Of a stretch of DNA of 64,000 nucleotides, positions 1 to 12,907 are shown piece by piece. The stretch is taken from contig OZ017804.1 in NCBI GenBank assembly GCA_963969395.1, forward strand, positions 3,224,001 through 3,288,000, read 5' to 3'. Within the stretch, counting starts at the first letter, position 1. Every line of letters starts with the position of its first letter. The position numbers and the translations under genes are program-made. Source of the DNA: Pseudoscleropodium purum. Lineage: Eukaryota > Streptophyta > Bryopsida > Hypnales > Brachytheciaceae. Below the pieces are notes generated by a model, which was not told the DNA's origin, searched no databases, and worked only from the letters and a program-made list of their open reading frames with translations.

Positions 1-353
1 AAATTGCCCGAAATACAAGATTGTCCTTAATTTTCTCATTATTAGTCCAAATAGAACAAATCAAAGCTTCACAAGTAGAAAAAAATATAAAATTTGAGGA
101 GGAAAGTAAATTATAATTTATTTTGATTTTTTGCAATTTTTTGGTGTTGCCCACCGAGTTTAGTTTTAGGCTTTTTGTAGTATAACTTTTGCTCTCAAGC
201 ACCAATTGAAATAAAAATGATATTCCCTTGAAGCTAATGAGTTTTTTTGTATTGTAGGAAAGTTTCAAAAAAATTCACCAAAAGTTGAAGTTACAATAAC
301 CTGCCCAAAATCTGATTTGTCTCCCGAGGGGACTATGGGACTTTAGGGATTAA
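1..353 (+). repeat. Family A TIR element, right part (truncated by window edge)
   Basis: This stretch closely resembles 6220-6570 and 26950-27325: the same order of short blocks (Leu/Ser-poor AT-rich filler, a GTTGCCCACCGAG-like word, a TAACTTTTGCT word, and a terminal GGACTTTAGGGATTAA at about 339-354). That terminal word matches the right terminal repeat of the complete copy at 7850-8788. No coding capacity is seen. It is a non-autonomous DNA-transposon-like repeat; the left part lies outside the window. Confidence 0.6.
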
Positions 354-2999
354 ACCCTTACATAAATTTTGAGACCTTAAAATTCATTTACATATTGAGC
401 TAATATTTTGTGTGGATGGTTCTTACATTTCATAATTGATCTTGGTTTATACTTATAGAGTGAAAGAAAATGATACAAATCATAATGACATTAATAAGGT
501 GGATTAGCTCATTGCGGACCAAAGCCCAATTGATCCTTATAATAGTCCTCAATCCAATTTTGCTATCTTGCATCCTAATATAGTAAAAATCACAAAAGTG
601 CGTAATTGAGGTTCAAAGGCTTGAAATCAAATTGAAAATTCATCATTTTATAATTTCAATGAACATCACTATGCAACTTTTACACATGGCAAAGGATTCT
701 TGCATTATTTTACAATGTTAAGGGACACTTTTAGATTATCATTGGAACTAAGAGAGAGTTGAGAGAGACAATTAGTATCCAAAAGGGCAAGAATAGCCCC
801 TCCCCCCAATGATCCTCTATGGATCCTATGTGAATTTACCTTTGATGCCTATAATGTATATTTTTATTTTTTTAAAATGAATTGACTAAAATACATGCAA
901 AATATCCTTTGATTTGAATTTATAAATTTAATAAATGCACCAACCAAATGATCCACTATGGAATTTTTGTCGTAATAAATAGTTGTCTTGCAACAAAACC
1001 AACCAAGAAAAATCAACAAAGAGTTCCCAATAGCAAAATGACATTATTTGTCAATACAATGCCTACCCATGACATTTTAATTGATTTAATAAATTGATAG
1101 TATGACATTTGTGTTTTATTCTTTTTATATGCAATCTCAAATCTTTGAACTCTAAAAGACTTGAGAGAGGTCATCCTAAAAGAAAATTGCTAAAACTCAC
1201 AATATATTGGTACAACCCAAATTTGATATTATGCAAATTTGATCTATTAATTCCTCTTAGATGCCTAAATTCTTTTGGGAATTTTTGAATATTTTTATTA
1301 TTATATTAATATATAAATATACATTTAGATCTATTTACATACATTTTATAAAATTGTTAATAAAAAAATATTTTCTATTAAAGATCCAATAATTTCTTTG
1401 AATGAATGAGAAGGTATTTAGACAAAACATTGGCTTGAAGTATTTTGTTCATCATTCAAAATTTGGATGTCATAGAACTTGGTAGTTGTGACAATAATTC
1501 CCAATGAATTTTTTCTATCCTATATTTGGCACAATGTATATGAATTGTGTCAATGGATGAATTTCTACAATGGCAACAATATATGCAACACAATGTTCTC
1601 TTCTTTAAAAAGTAGCAACTCTAAGATTGGATATCAATTAACATTTTTTAAAATGTCAATTTGATTCTTATAAGAATAGCTATAAAGTTATAAGAGGCTT
1701 GAAGCTCATTTTCTAGTGTTGTAAATTTACACAATGGATGTTTGAAAATTTGACTTAGTTTTTGATTGAGCAATTAGTTTCATATATGAGAATCTATTGA
1801 AGATCTCACTTTTGTATACACATTTTTATAAATTTTTAATGATACAAGGTCTTTTTCCCCTTCTATCAAACAATCATTCATTGATTTGATTTAAATTGAG
1901 GCACACACGAGACTTCACAATTAAGAAGACTTGTCTTTGTGATAGAGTTTATCTTTGACAATAAGTATCAAGGATAGCACTTGCTATTAATGTTTTTGAG
2001 TGATGTATAGTTGAATGACCTCCTACAAGTTCTATTGATGATGTTCCTAAGATACACATTATCCTACTTCTTCCCAATTTAGATTAGAAAGAAAAATGAG
2101 TTTTCAAGATACATGCCTCCTTCACTACCTCTCAATTTTTTTTTGCTAATTTTCATTGTTTTTTTAGGTTTATCATCATTTTGTATTAAGATCATTGTAT
2201 TGAATTCACTTCACTAATGCCACATAAAACACCAATTGCAAACATGTCTTTACATTAAAATTGATCATGATATATCTTGCACTAATAGTAAGGTGGACTT
2301 TGGGCACCAAAGAATAGTGTCAATATAGTAGTATTGGAGGTCCATATTAGTATTGATCAACATTAAGTAAGTGTCAATATGGACCTTGGATACCATGCTC
2401 TAGAACTATTCGTGCCCCAAACCACCCATTCTATTAGTCTTGATAAGATACTATGAATACTCTAAACTTGCGTACTAATTAATGGCAAAACTTTAACTTT
2501 TAGAAGATTAAGATTTTTGTGTAAGACAAATTGTCAAAAACTACCACTTTTGGGTGCTTTTACCAAAATTGAAATAATTTTTTTTGAATCCCAACCATAC
2601 AAAAGTGTAATAGACCATTATGTTAATGTATAGAAGTTCTTTTCACTATTTGATTGTGCAGATTGGAAGATTATAACAATTAAATTTGAAAAAAAGTTTT
2701 TTTGATCATGCTTGATTGGGAAATAATTGCAAAAAAGACCTCTATCATTGTTTGTTTGTTTTCCAAAAACATAGTTTTGGGCCATAGGATTGGCAGTATA
2801 ATGTGATACTACCAATATCAATACTATGTGTCAACAACGCTTGGATAAAAAATAATAGAAAAGGGATCAATGAAAATTTTCATTTTTTGTGATTCAAAAA
2901 AAGTTAAATAAAAATTCTATTAAGAAATTCATTTTGCTAAACAATATTGTGCTTATATTGCACCAAAAAATTCTTGTAGAATTTTTTCCCCTCTTTGTA
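354..2999. other. AT-rich intergenic DNA, nothing recognised
   Basis: I found no open reading frame with a recognisable domain, no RNA gene and no clear repeat of the families described elsewhere. Short reading frames here have AT-driven composition and no similarity that I can name. Confidence 0.5.
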
Positions 3000-3361
3000 G
3001 CCTTTGCTTGGACCTCACATGTGCTCTTGACATGTTGCTATTTTTACAAAAATTCATTTTGAGTTCTTGTAATGTTAGTGTCCCTCCAACTTGTCTAATT
3101 TGTAGCTTCTAATTTGCATTTTTGGGTCAAAAATAGGACTAAACCCCCCTCCAAATGACCAAGGTAGACATCCAATTGGAGTCAAGTTAAAAATAGTTTA
3201 CTATTTTTTTAAATTGAAAAAAATACTAAATGTTCACAACTACCACATGTACCTTCCTTCCAATTTTTATGCCAAAAAAAATGAAAAAGTTATGAGCAAA
3301 AAAATCACTTGTCCAAAGGCTACAAGACAAAAAATAGGACAAGCATTTCTTGCAATCACCC
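3000..3361 (-). repeat. Family C TIR element, one end and adjoining body
   Basis: Read on the minus strand from 3361, the sequence begins GGGTGATTGCAAGAAATGC and then follows the same order of words as the complete element at 33381-34112 (CATAACTTTT, a CCAATTGG word, CTACCTTGGT, CAAAAATGCAA). A TA dinucleotide flanks the terminus at 3362-3363. The opposite terminus was not found, so this copy is truncated or diverged; the low boundary is approximate. Confidence 0.6.
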
Positions 3362-3363
3362 TA

Positions 3364-5604
3364 TGATGGTAGACTTTGAATCCTCTTGGATAAAAACTTT
3401 TTCTTTACACAAAAATGAAAATTAGCATCATTCATTAGTATACCTTGTTAGGTACACTCATGCAAAATTTTAGAAGCAAATGAGATGTCTAATTTACTCT
3501 AAAGCAACCAATAATACATAAGGCCTCAAAAAATGACAATACACTAGACAATTTTTTAGAAATTTCTTATATACAAATACAACTTTCTTTTTGTAATCAA
3601 TACAATGAAATCACAAATCCGTATATTGTCTATAATTATGATATTTTTTCACAAAAGAAAATAGAAAAGTCAAAACATAAACTACTTCACCATGAACCAT
3701 ATTCTATAAGTCTTCTTTAGGGTTAAAGCAAGGTAGAAAGCAAGATTGACCTTGCCATTTTTCTACATGCCATCTTGTTCACCCCCTCCCTCTCTTGTTA
3801 CTTGCATTTTTAGCAAATGTATTACCATACAAGTATAGTTTTGGTAACTAAAAAAATTGCTACTTGTTCCAAAATTTCCACAATTTTCTACAAAGGATAA
3901 TTCCTGCCTAGGTCTTTCACATGAACAAGAAAAAATAAAAAGAAGAAATGCCCTTACAACTTGTGATCAACTTCCAACTTTCATATCTCTTACTTTATAT
4001 CTTCAATGTTAAATTGATAAAAGAAAAAGTTCAATTGATTTAATCAATTTAGAATGGTGGGATTTAAATAGGTTCAAAATGGAGGAATAGACTTCATTGG
4101 TTAGCAAATACATCTATTTAAAAGACAAAAAACAAAAACACCAAATGAAAACTAAAATTAGTCTTAAAAGGATATCTCTATTGGCATCTTGATGATGATA
4201 ATGAGAAGCATTTTGCTAGACAAGGATACTTAATATTGACTTCAATAAGATGTTACTTCCTACTTTTGGATGGATAAAACAAATATGGTATAAAAAATAT
4301 TGAACAATAGAAGGACAACAATGAGTTGGAGTTAGAGAGCATTTGAGATAATGACTAGATTTATTTTTATCAAATGATCTAAATGTAGGAACTATATCAA
4401 GCAATGATTTTGATAAGTTTTTTCAATTTAATACTTTTCTATTTGTCAACAATTGATATTATTGTATATATTTTTTTACATGCATAACATGGATTTCAAA
4501 TTCTCTAAAGTTTCTATTAATCTATAATAGCTCCATACAAACTTCACATTTGAAATTTTATAATTCATTCATTATATTTCTAAATATTATGAAAATACTT
4601 GTATATTGGTTTATAAAATATTTATGATTGAAAAATGAATTAGCTTCATTTTTTCTTGTATGTCTATGGTGCTACAAAATTAATAAATTTGATTTAGGTG
4701 TTATTTTAGTGAGTGTAAATAATAAGTAAATTCACCTAGTTTATAATTTCATTCAAAATAAGGTTATATCCTCTCCCAGTTAGATTAACCTATCATAGAC
4801 ACCAATCCAATTTTAATTCCTACTTTGAAACCAAAATTTGCTCCATTGGAATTTAATGAGATGAGTACTTTGCATTATAATTGCATGGTATAGAGTTGGA
4901 GGTGGAAGGATTGGATTAAGGTTGAAAAGTGACAATTTTATGAATTCAAAGAATATAATACATCTATAGTAAAAAAGTTTACTTGTTAGTTTTCAACCTT
5001 CAAAAATGCTTTTGAATTATCATTGCAATCATTTGATAAGGGAATTTAATAAAGTTGAAATGTCATCCAAATGGAGGAGAATGGTCCCCCATATTTACAA
5101 AACTAAAGTGCTACATGTCTTTACTTTGACCACCTATTATGTACATTTGTCCAAACTTTAAATGTTTGTAGATTGTTGAACTTTTTTGAATACAAATTTC
5201 ATTGATAAGACTGTGGAAAAATATAATTTTGAAATGTTCCAATTTTTATATTACCAAAATCAATGAAGATAATTGCATGTGATCATAAGGACCTTAATAA
5301 ACCTACCCAAAACAATGTTAATAGTTCCTATAGGATCAAGGCCTTTCTTCTATCAAAAAACACTTAGTACAAAAAATTTTAGCCCTTTGGAAGGCCATGA
5401 GTTAGGAACCTTCCTACCCCACCCTCCACCCTCGAGTGCAATTAGAGAGGATTTAAAACTGTTTTTTTATTTTTTATTATTTTTAAATGAAATCTCCTGA
5501 TGTGGCACTATCTTTGCCACACCAGCATCACGTCAGATTTCAACATTTTTTAATATTCTTTTTATTTTTCCGTACTTGCATTATGGAGTGCTGAAAAATA
5601 CATC
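3364..5604. other. AT-rich intergenic DNA, nothing recognised
   Basis: No gene, RNA or clear repeat was recognised. The only local structure I noticed is a small palindromic GATGTGGCA/TGCCACA pair near 5500-5525, too short to interpret. Confidence 0.45.
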
Positions 5605-6570
5605 CTTAACGGCCTTTTGGAAGGTTCAGATGTTTCCTAATACTAAATTGCCATTTCTATTGCAAAGTGCAATTTTTTTTAATGATTTGATTTTGATATC
5701 TAACCATATGATCTTGCACTGAAATAGCATGATATTTTGACGAAGAATTTTTAGAAAATTTCATCCCATAGATTGCAAGATATTTGTGTTTCAAGTACAA
5801 AAAGCTTTTTTTTAAAAACCTAATCTATTTAGATTTCAAGACTTTGAAATCTTTGTAATTTAAAAAAAATTTAAAAATATATTTTGAATTAAAATTTTAT
5901 ATTGAAGAATTGGATTGAAAGTCTTGTGAAGAAAATTCAATAGAAAAAATTTGATTTTCATTATTAAAAAAATTGTTAAGAAGAAGTAGGTGTGACATAG
6001 AAGGAAAAACTTAATCATTAATAGCTCTAAGATAAAATTGAAACATACTAATTCCAATGATGAAATTGATCTAACAAGAAAACTAAACAACGTGGAACTC
6101 AATTTTTACAATTTTTGAAGAAAAAAAAGTTTCAATTTGTTTAGTTTTCTTGTTAGATCAATTTCATTGTTGGAATTAGTATGTTTCAATTTTATCTTAT
6201 GAGTTATTTTTTGAAGATGTTATGATTGCCCTAAAACATATTCTCCATAATTTTCTCATTATTAGTCTTAATAAAATGAATCAAAGCTTTATATGTAGAC
6301 AAAAATACTTTGACAAGAAAAATTTTCAATTTTTATTTTGAGTTTTTGTCATTTTTTTTGTGTTGCTTGACAACCTCCACATTGAACTTTAGGTAGCATA
6401 AATTTTCTCCAAAGCACCAATTAAAATAAAAACTATATTCTCCAAAAGCTAATGAATATTTTATCTTCAATTTTTCTTTTGAAAAATCATGTCAAAAATT
6501 GAGATCATTGGAACCTATTTGAACCTTCCAGAGTTCCTAGCTTCAAGGGGACTATTGATCCTTTAGGTAG
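5605..6570 (+). repeat. Family A element, copy with internal inverted repeat
   Basis: Starts near a degraded left terminus (TTAACGGCCTTTTGGAAGG at about 5607) followed by an AATTGCCATTTCTATT block that also opens the copies at 7850 and in the 63.1-64 kb minus-strand copy. It ends near GATCCTTTAGG at about 6549. The interior carries a 61-bp inverted repeat (6028-6088 and 6139-6199). No transposase reading frame is present. Boundaries are approximate because both termini are diverged. Confidence 0.55.
6028..6199. repeat. 61-bp inverted repeat with 50-nt loop
   Basis: The arm at 6028-6088 is the reverse complement of 6139-6199 with two adjacent-region mismatches (59 of 61 positions by eye). It sits inside a family A copy, while the other family A copies have only one arm's sequence at this position, so it probably arose by a local inverted duplication inside this copy. 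Confidence 0.75.
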
Positions 6571-6589
6571 GTATTAATCTTTGAAGTCA

Positions 6590-7428
6590 CATTTCGGGAA
6601 CAAAATGGATTTCGGGTAGGCTCTTGTTGTTTCAATATTCATTGTGATTTTTTTTATTCTTTTTGCAAAGATAGAAAATTGCAATAACTTTTTGGATATA
6701 TACTTTTTATTTTAATCAATGCCTATGATCAAATATTATTGCACAAAAGCCTAAATTTGAGTTTGGTGGGCACTCTCCAAAAAAAATTTTATTAAAAATT
6801 TAAAAGTTAAGAAAAAAAAGAATTTCAATTTTTTTAATCTATGCAAGAAGCTTTGATTCATTCCATTTGGATTAAAGATGTGAAAGTTATAGACAATCTT
6901 GTTTTGGGGGCAATCATAGCATCTATTTGAAAAAAGAACTTGTAGGTTTCATTTCTGAATTCCATTTTCACAATTTTTCAGAAAAAAGTTCCACAAACTT
7001 AAGAATATCTTTCTAGGACAATCTCACCATTGAGATTAGTGTATTTCAATTCCATCTTAGAGCTATTAATGGTTTAATTTTCCCTTCAATCTTAAACCTA
7101 CTCCTATACAAAAAAATTCAATGAGTGAAAATTAAGAGTTAAAATATTAAGCTATAAAGATTCAAAGGCAAAAAATCTTATTGAGCAAGGTGTAAAAACA
7201 CTTGTTTTTTTAACTTCAAATGCAAATATCTTGCAATCTATGATATCAAAGTTTCTAATTTTCTTCTACAAATTTTCACATTAGTCTATTGCAAGATCTT
7301 CTAATTAGACATGCAAAAAAAAAATACAATTTTAAAAGTTTTATTGCTCTTTGCAATAGAATGGCAATTTTAAGTGTTTTTTATGGAAAAAAGACCTTGG
7401 CCGACTTTAGCAGTTAAAAAAAATTAGT
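6590..7428 (-). repeat. Family A element, inverted relative to the preceding copy
   Basis: On the minus strand this begins at about 7428 with TTAACTGCTAAAGTCGGCC, close to the left terminus TAACCCCTAAAGGTCGG of the copy at 7850, followed by the same AAATTGCCAT block. It continues down to about 6590. Together with 5605-6570 it makes a head-to-head or tail-to-tail pair of family A copies, lying end to end. Boundaries are approximate. Confidence 0.55.
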
Positions 7429-7849
7429 TTCAAGGTCAACACTTACATGGGGTTAGAGGAAATATTTTGTTTCTTTAAAAAAATGAATGACCAAAATATA
7501 TACAAAATATTCCTTGATTTCTTATTGTTTTTCTAAAAATGACCATGGGGCTCACAATGAGTCATCCTAGATTCCTACCTTATTTCCAACAATGTTAAAC
7601 GTTTTTATCATATGTTTGATTAAGCAATGGTGGTGGGGATAATTTTCTCTGATCACGGAATAGAAACAATGAAAAATTGCACTACCTTTTTCTTCTATTT
7701 TTACATCAAGTTTGAAATTAGTAGAAATTAAAGAAGTGTGGATTACAGTCAAACCATTTTACTAAAGAAGTGTGGATTACAATCAAACCATTTTACAACA
7801 TAAAGGCACCTAAACCTACCTATGAGATGTGCAAAACTAAAATATAATC
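7429..7849. other. Spacer between family A copies
   Basis: No gene recognised. A short direct duplication is present: the GTGTGGATTACA(G/A)TCAAACCATTTTAC words at about 7736-7762 and 7770-7796 repeat each other about 34 bp apart. Confidence 0.45.
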
Positions 7850-8788
7850 TTAACCCCTAAAGGTCGGAGACTATGTTTTCACCAAAAACACTCCAAAACT
7901 GCCATTTCTAATACAAGCATCAAATTTTATATGAAAAACATTTTTGGACACATAAAACCATAGGATCTTGTAGTAAACTATTTTGAAAAGATGTGGAAAA
8001 AAATTCAGAATTTTTCATTGTGTAGATTGCAAGATATTAACATTTGAAGTGACAAAAACCATTTTTTTTGACCCTGTGAAAATACGTGCAACTACACTTC
8101 ACAAGGTCACATTTGTATGAAAAAATGTCCAAAATGATAGTTACTCTTCGAATTCATACTTCAAGTCAAGTTGGCTACATGCTTAAAATTTTTTAGATCG
8201 TTTGGAATCATACAACATATAGGAAAAAAATAATAAATAGAAAGAAGTACAAAGTGATTCAAAACACTAAATTGTTAAGAATTTAATTATGGAATTGAAA
8301 AATTCCAATCCCAATGGTGGTAATGTAGTAATAAAAAATCTACATCATATCTTTTTATTTTTTTCAAAAAATATTAAAAATTGAGTTAAATAAAGGGCTC
8401 CAAAGTTTATTTTTGAGTAGGGAATCCATAATTGCCTGCAAACTAGAACACCTCATAACTTTCATCTTGTAAATCAAAATGGAATGATTCAAAGCTTTTC
8501 ACATTTATATTAATCTAGAAAATCAATTTCAAATTTTTAGTTTTTGAAAAAAGTATTTTTTTAAGAAATTTTTGGGCTGCCCGCCGAGCATTGAAATTTA
8601 CATATCATGCAATAACTTTTGAATTATGTAGTCAAAAGCTATGAAAATTGTTGGGCCTTACAGCTACTCCTTGGGCACATGTTGTGTGAAAATTTCAGCC
8701 AAAAAACAACTAAAAACTCCATTTGTAGTGAGCTACCCCACATGTCTATGTTGCCAAAAAACGCAGTTTGGACCTTTAGGGGTTAACA
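7850..8788 (+). mobile_element. Family A non-autonomous TIR element, most complete copy
   Basis: The element opens with TTAACCCCTAAAGGTC and closes with GACCTTTAGGGGTTAA, a perfect 16-bp terminal inverted repeat, about 940 bp apart. Because the TTAA ends are palindromic, a TA or TTA/TAA target duplication cannot be separated from the terminus; TA (Tc1/mariner-like) is my preferred reading. The body aligns throughout with the minus-strand copy at 63.12-64 kb. No transposase-like frame is present, so it would depend on an enzyme encoded elsewhere. The superfamily assignment is inference. Confidence 0.65.
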
Positions 8789-9189
8789 ACCTCATTAGGT
8801 GTCAATATACTTACCATCACACATTCTTGAAGTTGCTAAATTAAACCACGTCATTTTCCCTTGGTTGAAAATAGGTCACCCTATATTGTGCAAATGGGGC
8901 CCTGGTTTAAAATAGGTCGCATTCATAACTGCACTTAATTTTTTTTTTTCCATTTTCCATTTTCCCATTTTTTCATGCCAGGAAATTCCTGGAATGCCGT
9001 AGACATGATTGAGTGGATTTTGTCTGAATCCAGTGGGAATTTGATTGCCCCAAGACAGCATTTTCCGTCCAGATACCCCTCCTCCATGGCACACAAACCA
9101 ACCAAGCCTAGAACACAAGCTTTGCACACAAGAAGCATGATTTGAACACAATAATTGAATGCACCATTATTGGGGCTAAGTTAGTACGA
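8789..9189. other. Spacer, nothing recognised
   Basis: No gene recognised. Reading frames on the minus strand (8876-9151) are slightly richer in GC than the surroundings but show no domain that I can name. Confidence 0.4.
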
Positions 9190-9276
9190 GTAATCGAGAC
9201 CTAATGGGTGGAAAAAAAATTCAGAAATTTTTGACCATGCAGTTTTTAAGATATTCACATTTACCATGAATTTTTT

Positions 9277-9311
<35 letters not shown>

Positions 9312-10550
9312 ATCTATATTTATATATTTTAAAATTTCATTTGATCCGAAATGATGAGAGCTATTCATTTCAACTCAAAAATTTACATTTTAACTATATA
9401 TAGATTATATTTTCATCATTCATTTATAGATGTGACGTTATTTTTGGACTATGGATTGTCTAGAATTAGTTAAATTGGGGTTGAAGCCTTTGAATCCCCT
9501 TAATTTAAAACTTTATCATAGAAAGTTTTGAGGTAAAAAATCTTTATGGTGCACAATTGACTCAAGAATAGGAAAGAAAAAAAAAATTAAAAATAGCAAC
9601 TTGATTTGCATTCTTTAAAATTTGTTCAATATAAATAGTTTAAAACAATATGAATAGGAATAAACCCTATATGGTTAATAACTCTATCATGATGAAATTG
9701 GTACACATCAATCCTAATGGTAAGCTAGTGGTTTAACAAGCAATCCAAATCATTAACTAGGTGAAAAAAAATTTGTTGAAAAATTGTAAAAATTCAGGTT
9801 TTTCTTTTCTTTTTAAGACTTGAAGTTTATTCCAAGAGAACAAGACCAAACGGTAGAAAGTTGAGGGCAACGTTTTGGAGAATAATTAATACGTCTACCA
9901 ACTAAGAAGCCAAAGAATGCTGTATTACACAAACAATCGACACATGAGTTTCTTAAGATGCCAAGTGATAGCTATATCTTGTCTAATTCTAAAAAATGGA
10001 GTCCTAAGTCAAACCTTCTAAAACTTGTAGATGAATTCCATTGACTAGGTTGGAAACCTATTGCAAAGTTGTGGTGTTTTGAGCCATGTTGTGTGTCTAT
10101 GATCAATTGTAGCCTCATAAATCAACTATTCAAGCTTGTTTTGAGATCACGCATTTTGCCCTAGCCAACAAAGCTAAACCACTAAACGTCATAGAAGGGA
10201 CCAAATTGTTGTCCCTATTCAAAGTTTCTTAGGGAGCGAAGAGCCCAACAAGCATTGCTACCAAGTGAGGCTGGCCTAGTTACCATCTACGTGAGAGATA
10301 AAGAATGATAATTGAGTTTAGAAATGATTCCATAAGTTATTTTTTCAAGAAGATCCTCTGATTGCCTGAAAAACAAGACCCTTCATAACTTCCACATCAA
10401 GAATTAAAATAGATAAACTAAAATTTTCATGCATACATAAGTATATCCTATGAGAAACTAATTTTCAATATTGTTTTAATGAGTTTCTCTCATTATTTTT
10501 CTTCTTCTTGGGCTGGAATAATTTTAGTTTGGGCGGCGTAACTTTTTCTC
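9190..10550 (+). repeat. Family A copy, split by about 0.5 kb of unrelated sequence
   Basis: Family A words occur at about 9190-9260 and 9650-9800 and resume at about 10315-10545 (ATGATTCCATAAGTTATTTTTTCAAG, then GATTGCCTGAAAAACAAGA). The sequence from about 9800 to 10315 has no match to the other family A copies and has a different base composition, which is consistent with an insertion into this copy. Insertion ends are not resolved; AATT occurs at both sides but is too short to prove a target duplication. Confidence 0.4.
9276..9310. repeat. (TA)n microsatellite
   Basis: A run of alternating A and T about 32 bp long inside AT-rich repeat sequence. Confidence 0.9.
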
Positions 10551-11642
10551 CTGCCTTCTACGCTACAACGTCACAGCCAGCATTTGATGCTACCGGCAGA
10601 TCCAACCACCTCTGGACCAATGTTGCACATATTTATAAACACGGGTAGCAGTACACATTCCTTTGCTAGTGAGTGGGGAAGATCGATTAGCGTCACCACG
10701 AAATTTTATTTTTGTGGAAATTGGTACAACATGACCTTTTTTTTTTTCAAACTTGCACTATTTTCACTTGCACTATTTTTCAACTTGCACTGATTGACTT
10801 TCGTAAATCAGTGTCGCACGCACTCCCAGGACAATTCAGAGTAGCAGTCACACCTCTACTCAACCGAGTCAAAGTAATTGCTTGTAACGGAACCAAATCA
10901 GCTTCGCCAGTAAAAGCAATGTCAAGAAAAGTACTTCGATACTAGCTTCATTCGCATGATCCGTAGACGATGAGATCTTACCAGCAAAAATGCCCAGGTT
11001 TGTTTCCAGAGGAGGAACCTGACCACGTACTAGCTCCTGCCAGCAGCACGCCGCTTGCTTGGGTGCATCTGAGGCAGCACAGGGAGTCAGCCCAGACACG
11101 GATTCACGACTCGCTCACTCACGTACCATGAACTGACTCTCTAGCTCCCCAACAGGATTCCACACGCATCTCAATCTTCAATTCCCTTCCCACAATTTCT
11201 CCATCAACCAATATATGCAGACGTACACACGAGAGACCACCGAATCTCCTCCTCAAAGCTAGCTAGCTGTCCGGACCAGTCTACAAATGCAGCAAAGGCT
11301 CCATGCCAGCACAAGAGCGTGGGCCGACATATATAAACAAACCTGCAGATGCGTGAGAATCATCACAAGCAGAGCATACGATCTGATTCCACCCTGATAG
11401 CCGAACTTGTAAAATGTCCAGCAACTTCTACGACTTCAATTCGTTCCCCGCGCGATGTCGTTGATGTCCGAAACAAGCTTACAAACAAAACTACTCCAAG
11501 CACCCTTCAATCTAATCATATCATCTCTTCACATGCGTTTCACTCCTCCTCGGGCTAACAGGTGATTGCCAAACAAGAAAGTTAGTTGGCTAACTTCTCG
11601 AAAGCTAGCCCACTCTTCCAAACAAAAAAGATCTCAGCGGTA
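10551..11642. other. GC-richer non-coding stretch
   Basis: Base composition changes sharply from the AT-rich repeats on the left to mixed sequence rich in CACACG, GCTAGC and CCAGCA words. Reading frames on both strands are short (under about 80 codons) and I recognise none. It may be a decayed gene or the distal upstream region of the RimP-like gene; neither is demonstrated. Confidence 0.4.
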
Positions 11643-12084
11643 GTTTTGCCTCCATTGCGCTTTATAGAACATAAAGCCCACTCCTCGTGTTAGAAAGCAA
11701 CCGGAAACCGCGTCGTTGCAAGACACCAAGTTCAACTCGACCAGAGAGGAGTCTGATTTTCCGGTGGAAAAAAAACTCATCTTCTCAGACTTGCTAGTGC
11801 CAATAAACCACCTCACAAGGACGTTCAACTCATAACCTTCTCATTGCATAAATCTAGCTACAGATAACCATAGTAACTTTTGACCCTTCCTTAATCACTC
11901 TATAGCTTCTCTTGAATACTTAGAAGGTGGAACTTGAACTAAGAAAGATTTCTTTGGACAATCCATGTTTTGAACAATGAGAGCCGGATGGGTTCTACTA
12001 CACAAGGATAGATGCAGTAGACAACGTCAAACGAGAAGAATAACAACATTGCAAAAATTGAACAAATTTCAGACAAAAAGCTTG
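11643..12084. repeat. 440-bp direct repeat, copy 1
   Basis: Starts GTTTTGCCTCCATTGCG and ends around AAAAGCTTG. It is repeated in the same orientation at 12908-13355, with mostly single-base differences and short indels. It contains no open reading frame longer than about 60 codons and no TG...CA ends expected of an LTR. Confidence 0.85.
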
Positions 12085-12907
12085 AAAAGCTTTGGCTCAA
12101 AACTTTAAAACCAAAGCCTCTTAAATCTTACTTAAACTCCACTTTGAATTTTTTGAAAACTTCCTAAACATTTTATTGAGGTTTGACATTAAGAGCCAAT
12201 AACCATGTTGATATCCACACTTTTAAATATATGACATAAAGATTTGGTTCACTATGACTTACACTATCATTACACGTAACTATGGTGAAATTTTTAGATT
12301 CTCAAATTTTTGGCATAAGTAATAATACAATTTAATATGAAGTTTATGACATTTGATGGCATAATCATAGCATGGTTATGGACTCCATAGCTTCAAGGTT
12401 AACCTTGAAAAGGCCACAATGCCTCAAAGTAGCTTTTGAATGATTTTGAATGACCAAAAGAAGATGTCAAACTTCAATTTTTCATCCTTTTTTTTTTTAT
12501 TATAGTTCTTTATGTATTTTTAGTGTATGGTGGTTCTACAATCCCTTCATTGAGATATTATTGACTTTTCTATAGAAGAAGATGTAAAAAAACAAATCAC
12601 AAAAGATGTTTTTCTAGGGTATTTTGCCAATTCCTACCACCTTGCTCTCAATCTAAATTTTAGGCATGAAAATGATCTTTCTTGGATTTGAGTTCAATTG
12701 ATAAAATGAAGCTTACTCGGCCAAGTTTCTACTCCATCTTGAAATTTTGAAAAATGCACAAAATTCAATATTTTATTACAATTTGAACACTGGACCTATA
12801 ATCACAATATGTTGATTTGTTAAATTTAAAATGACACTAAACTTTAGTTCACAACATGATCTACACAATAGAATTAGCCAATGCTGAAAATTTAAGATAT
12901 TTTGGTG
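12085..12907 (-). repeat. Family B dispersed repeat between the direct repeats
   Basis: Read on the minus strand from 12907, this matches 17866-18450 (words such as TTGTGAACTAAAGTTT, ATAGGTCCA, AATTGTAATAAAATATTGAA, GATGGAGTAGAAAC, TTCATTAGTTGAACTC). Related copies occur at 25141 and 47330. No coding capacity or clear terminal repeats were seen. It fills exactly the interval between the two 440-bp direct repeats. Confidence 0.7.
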
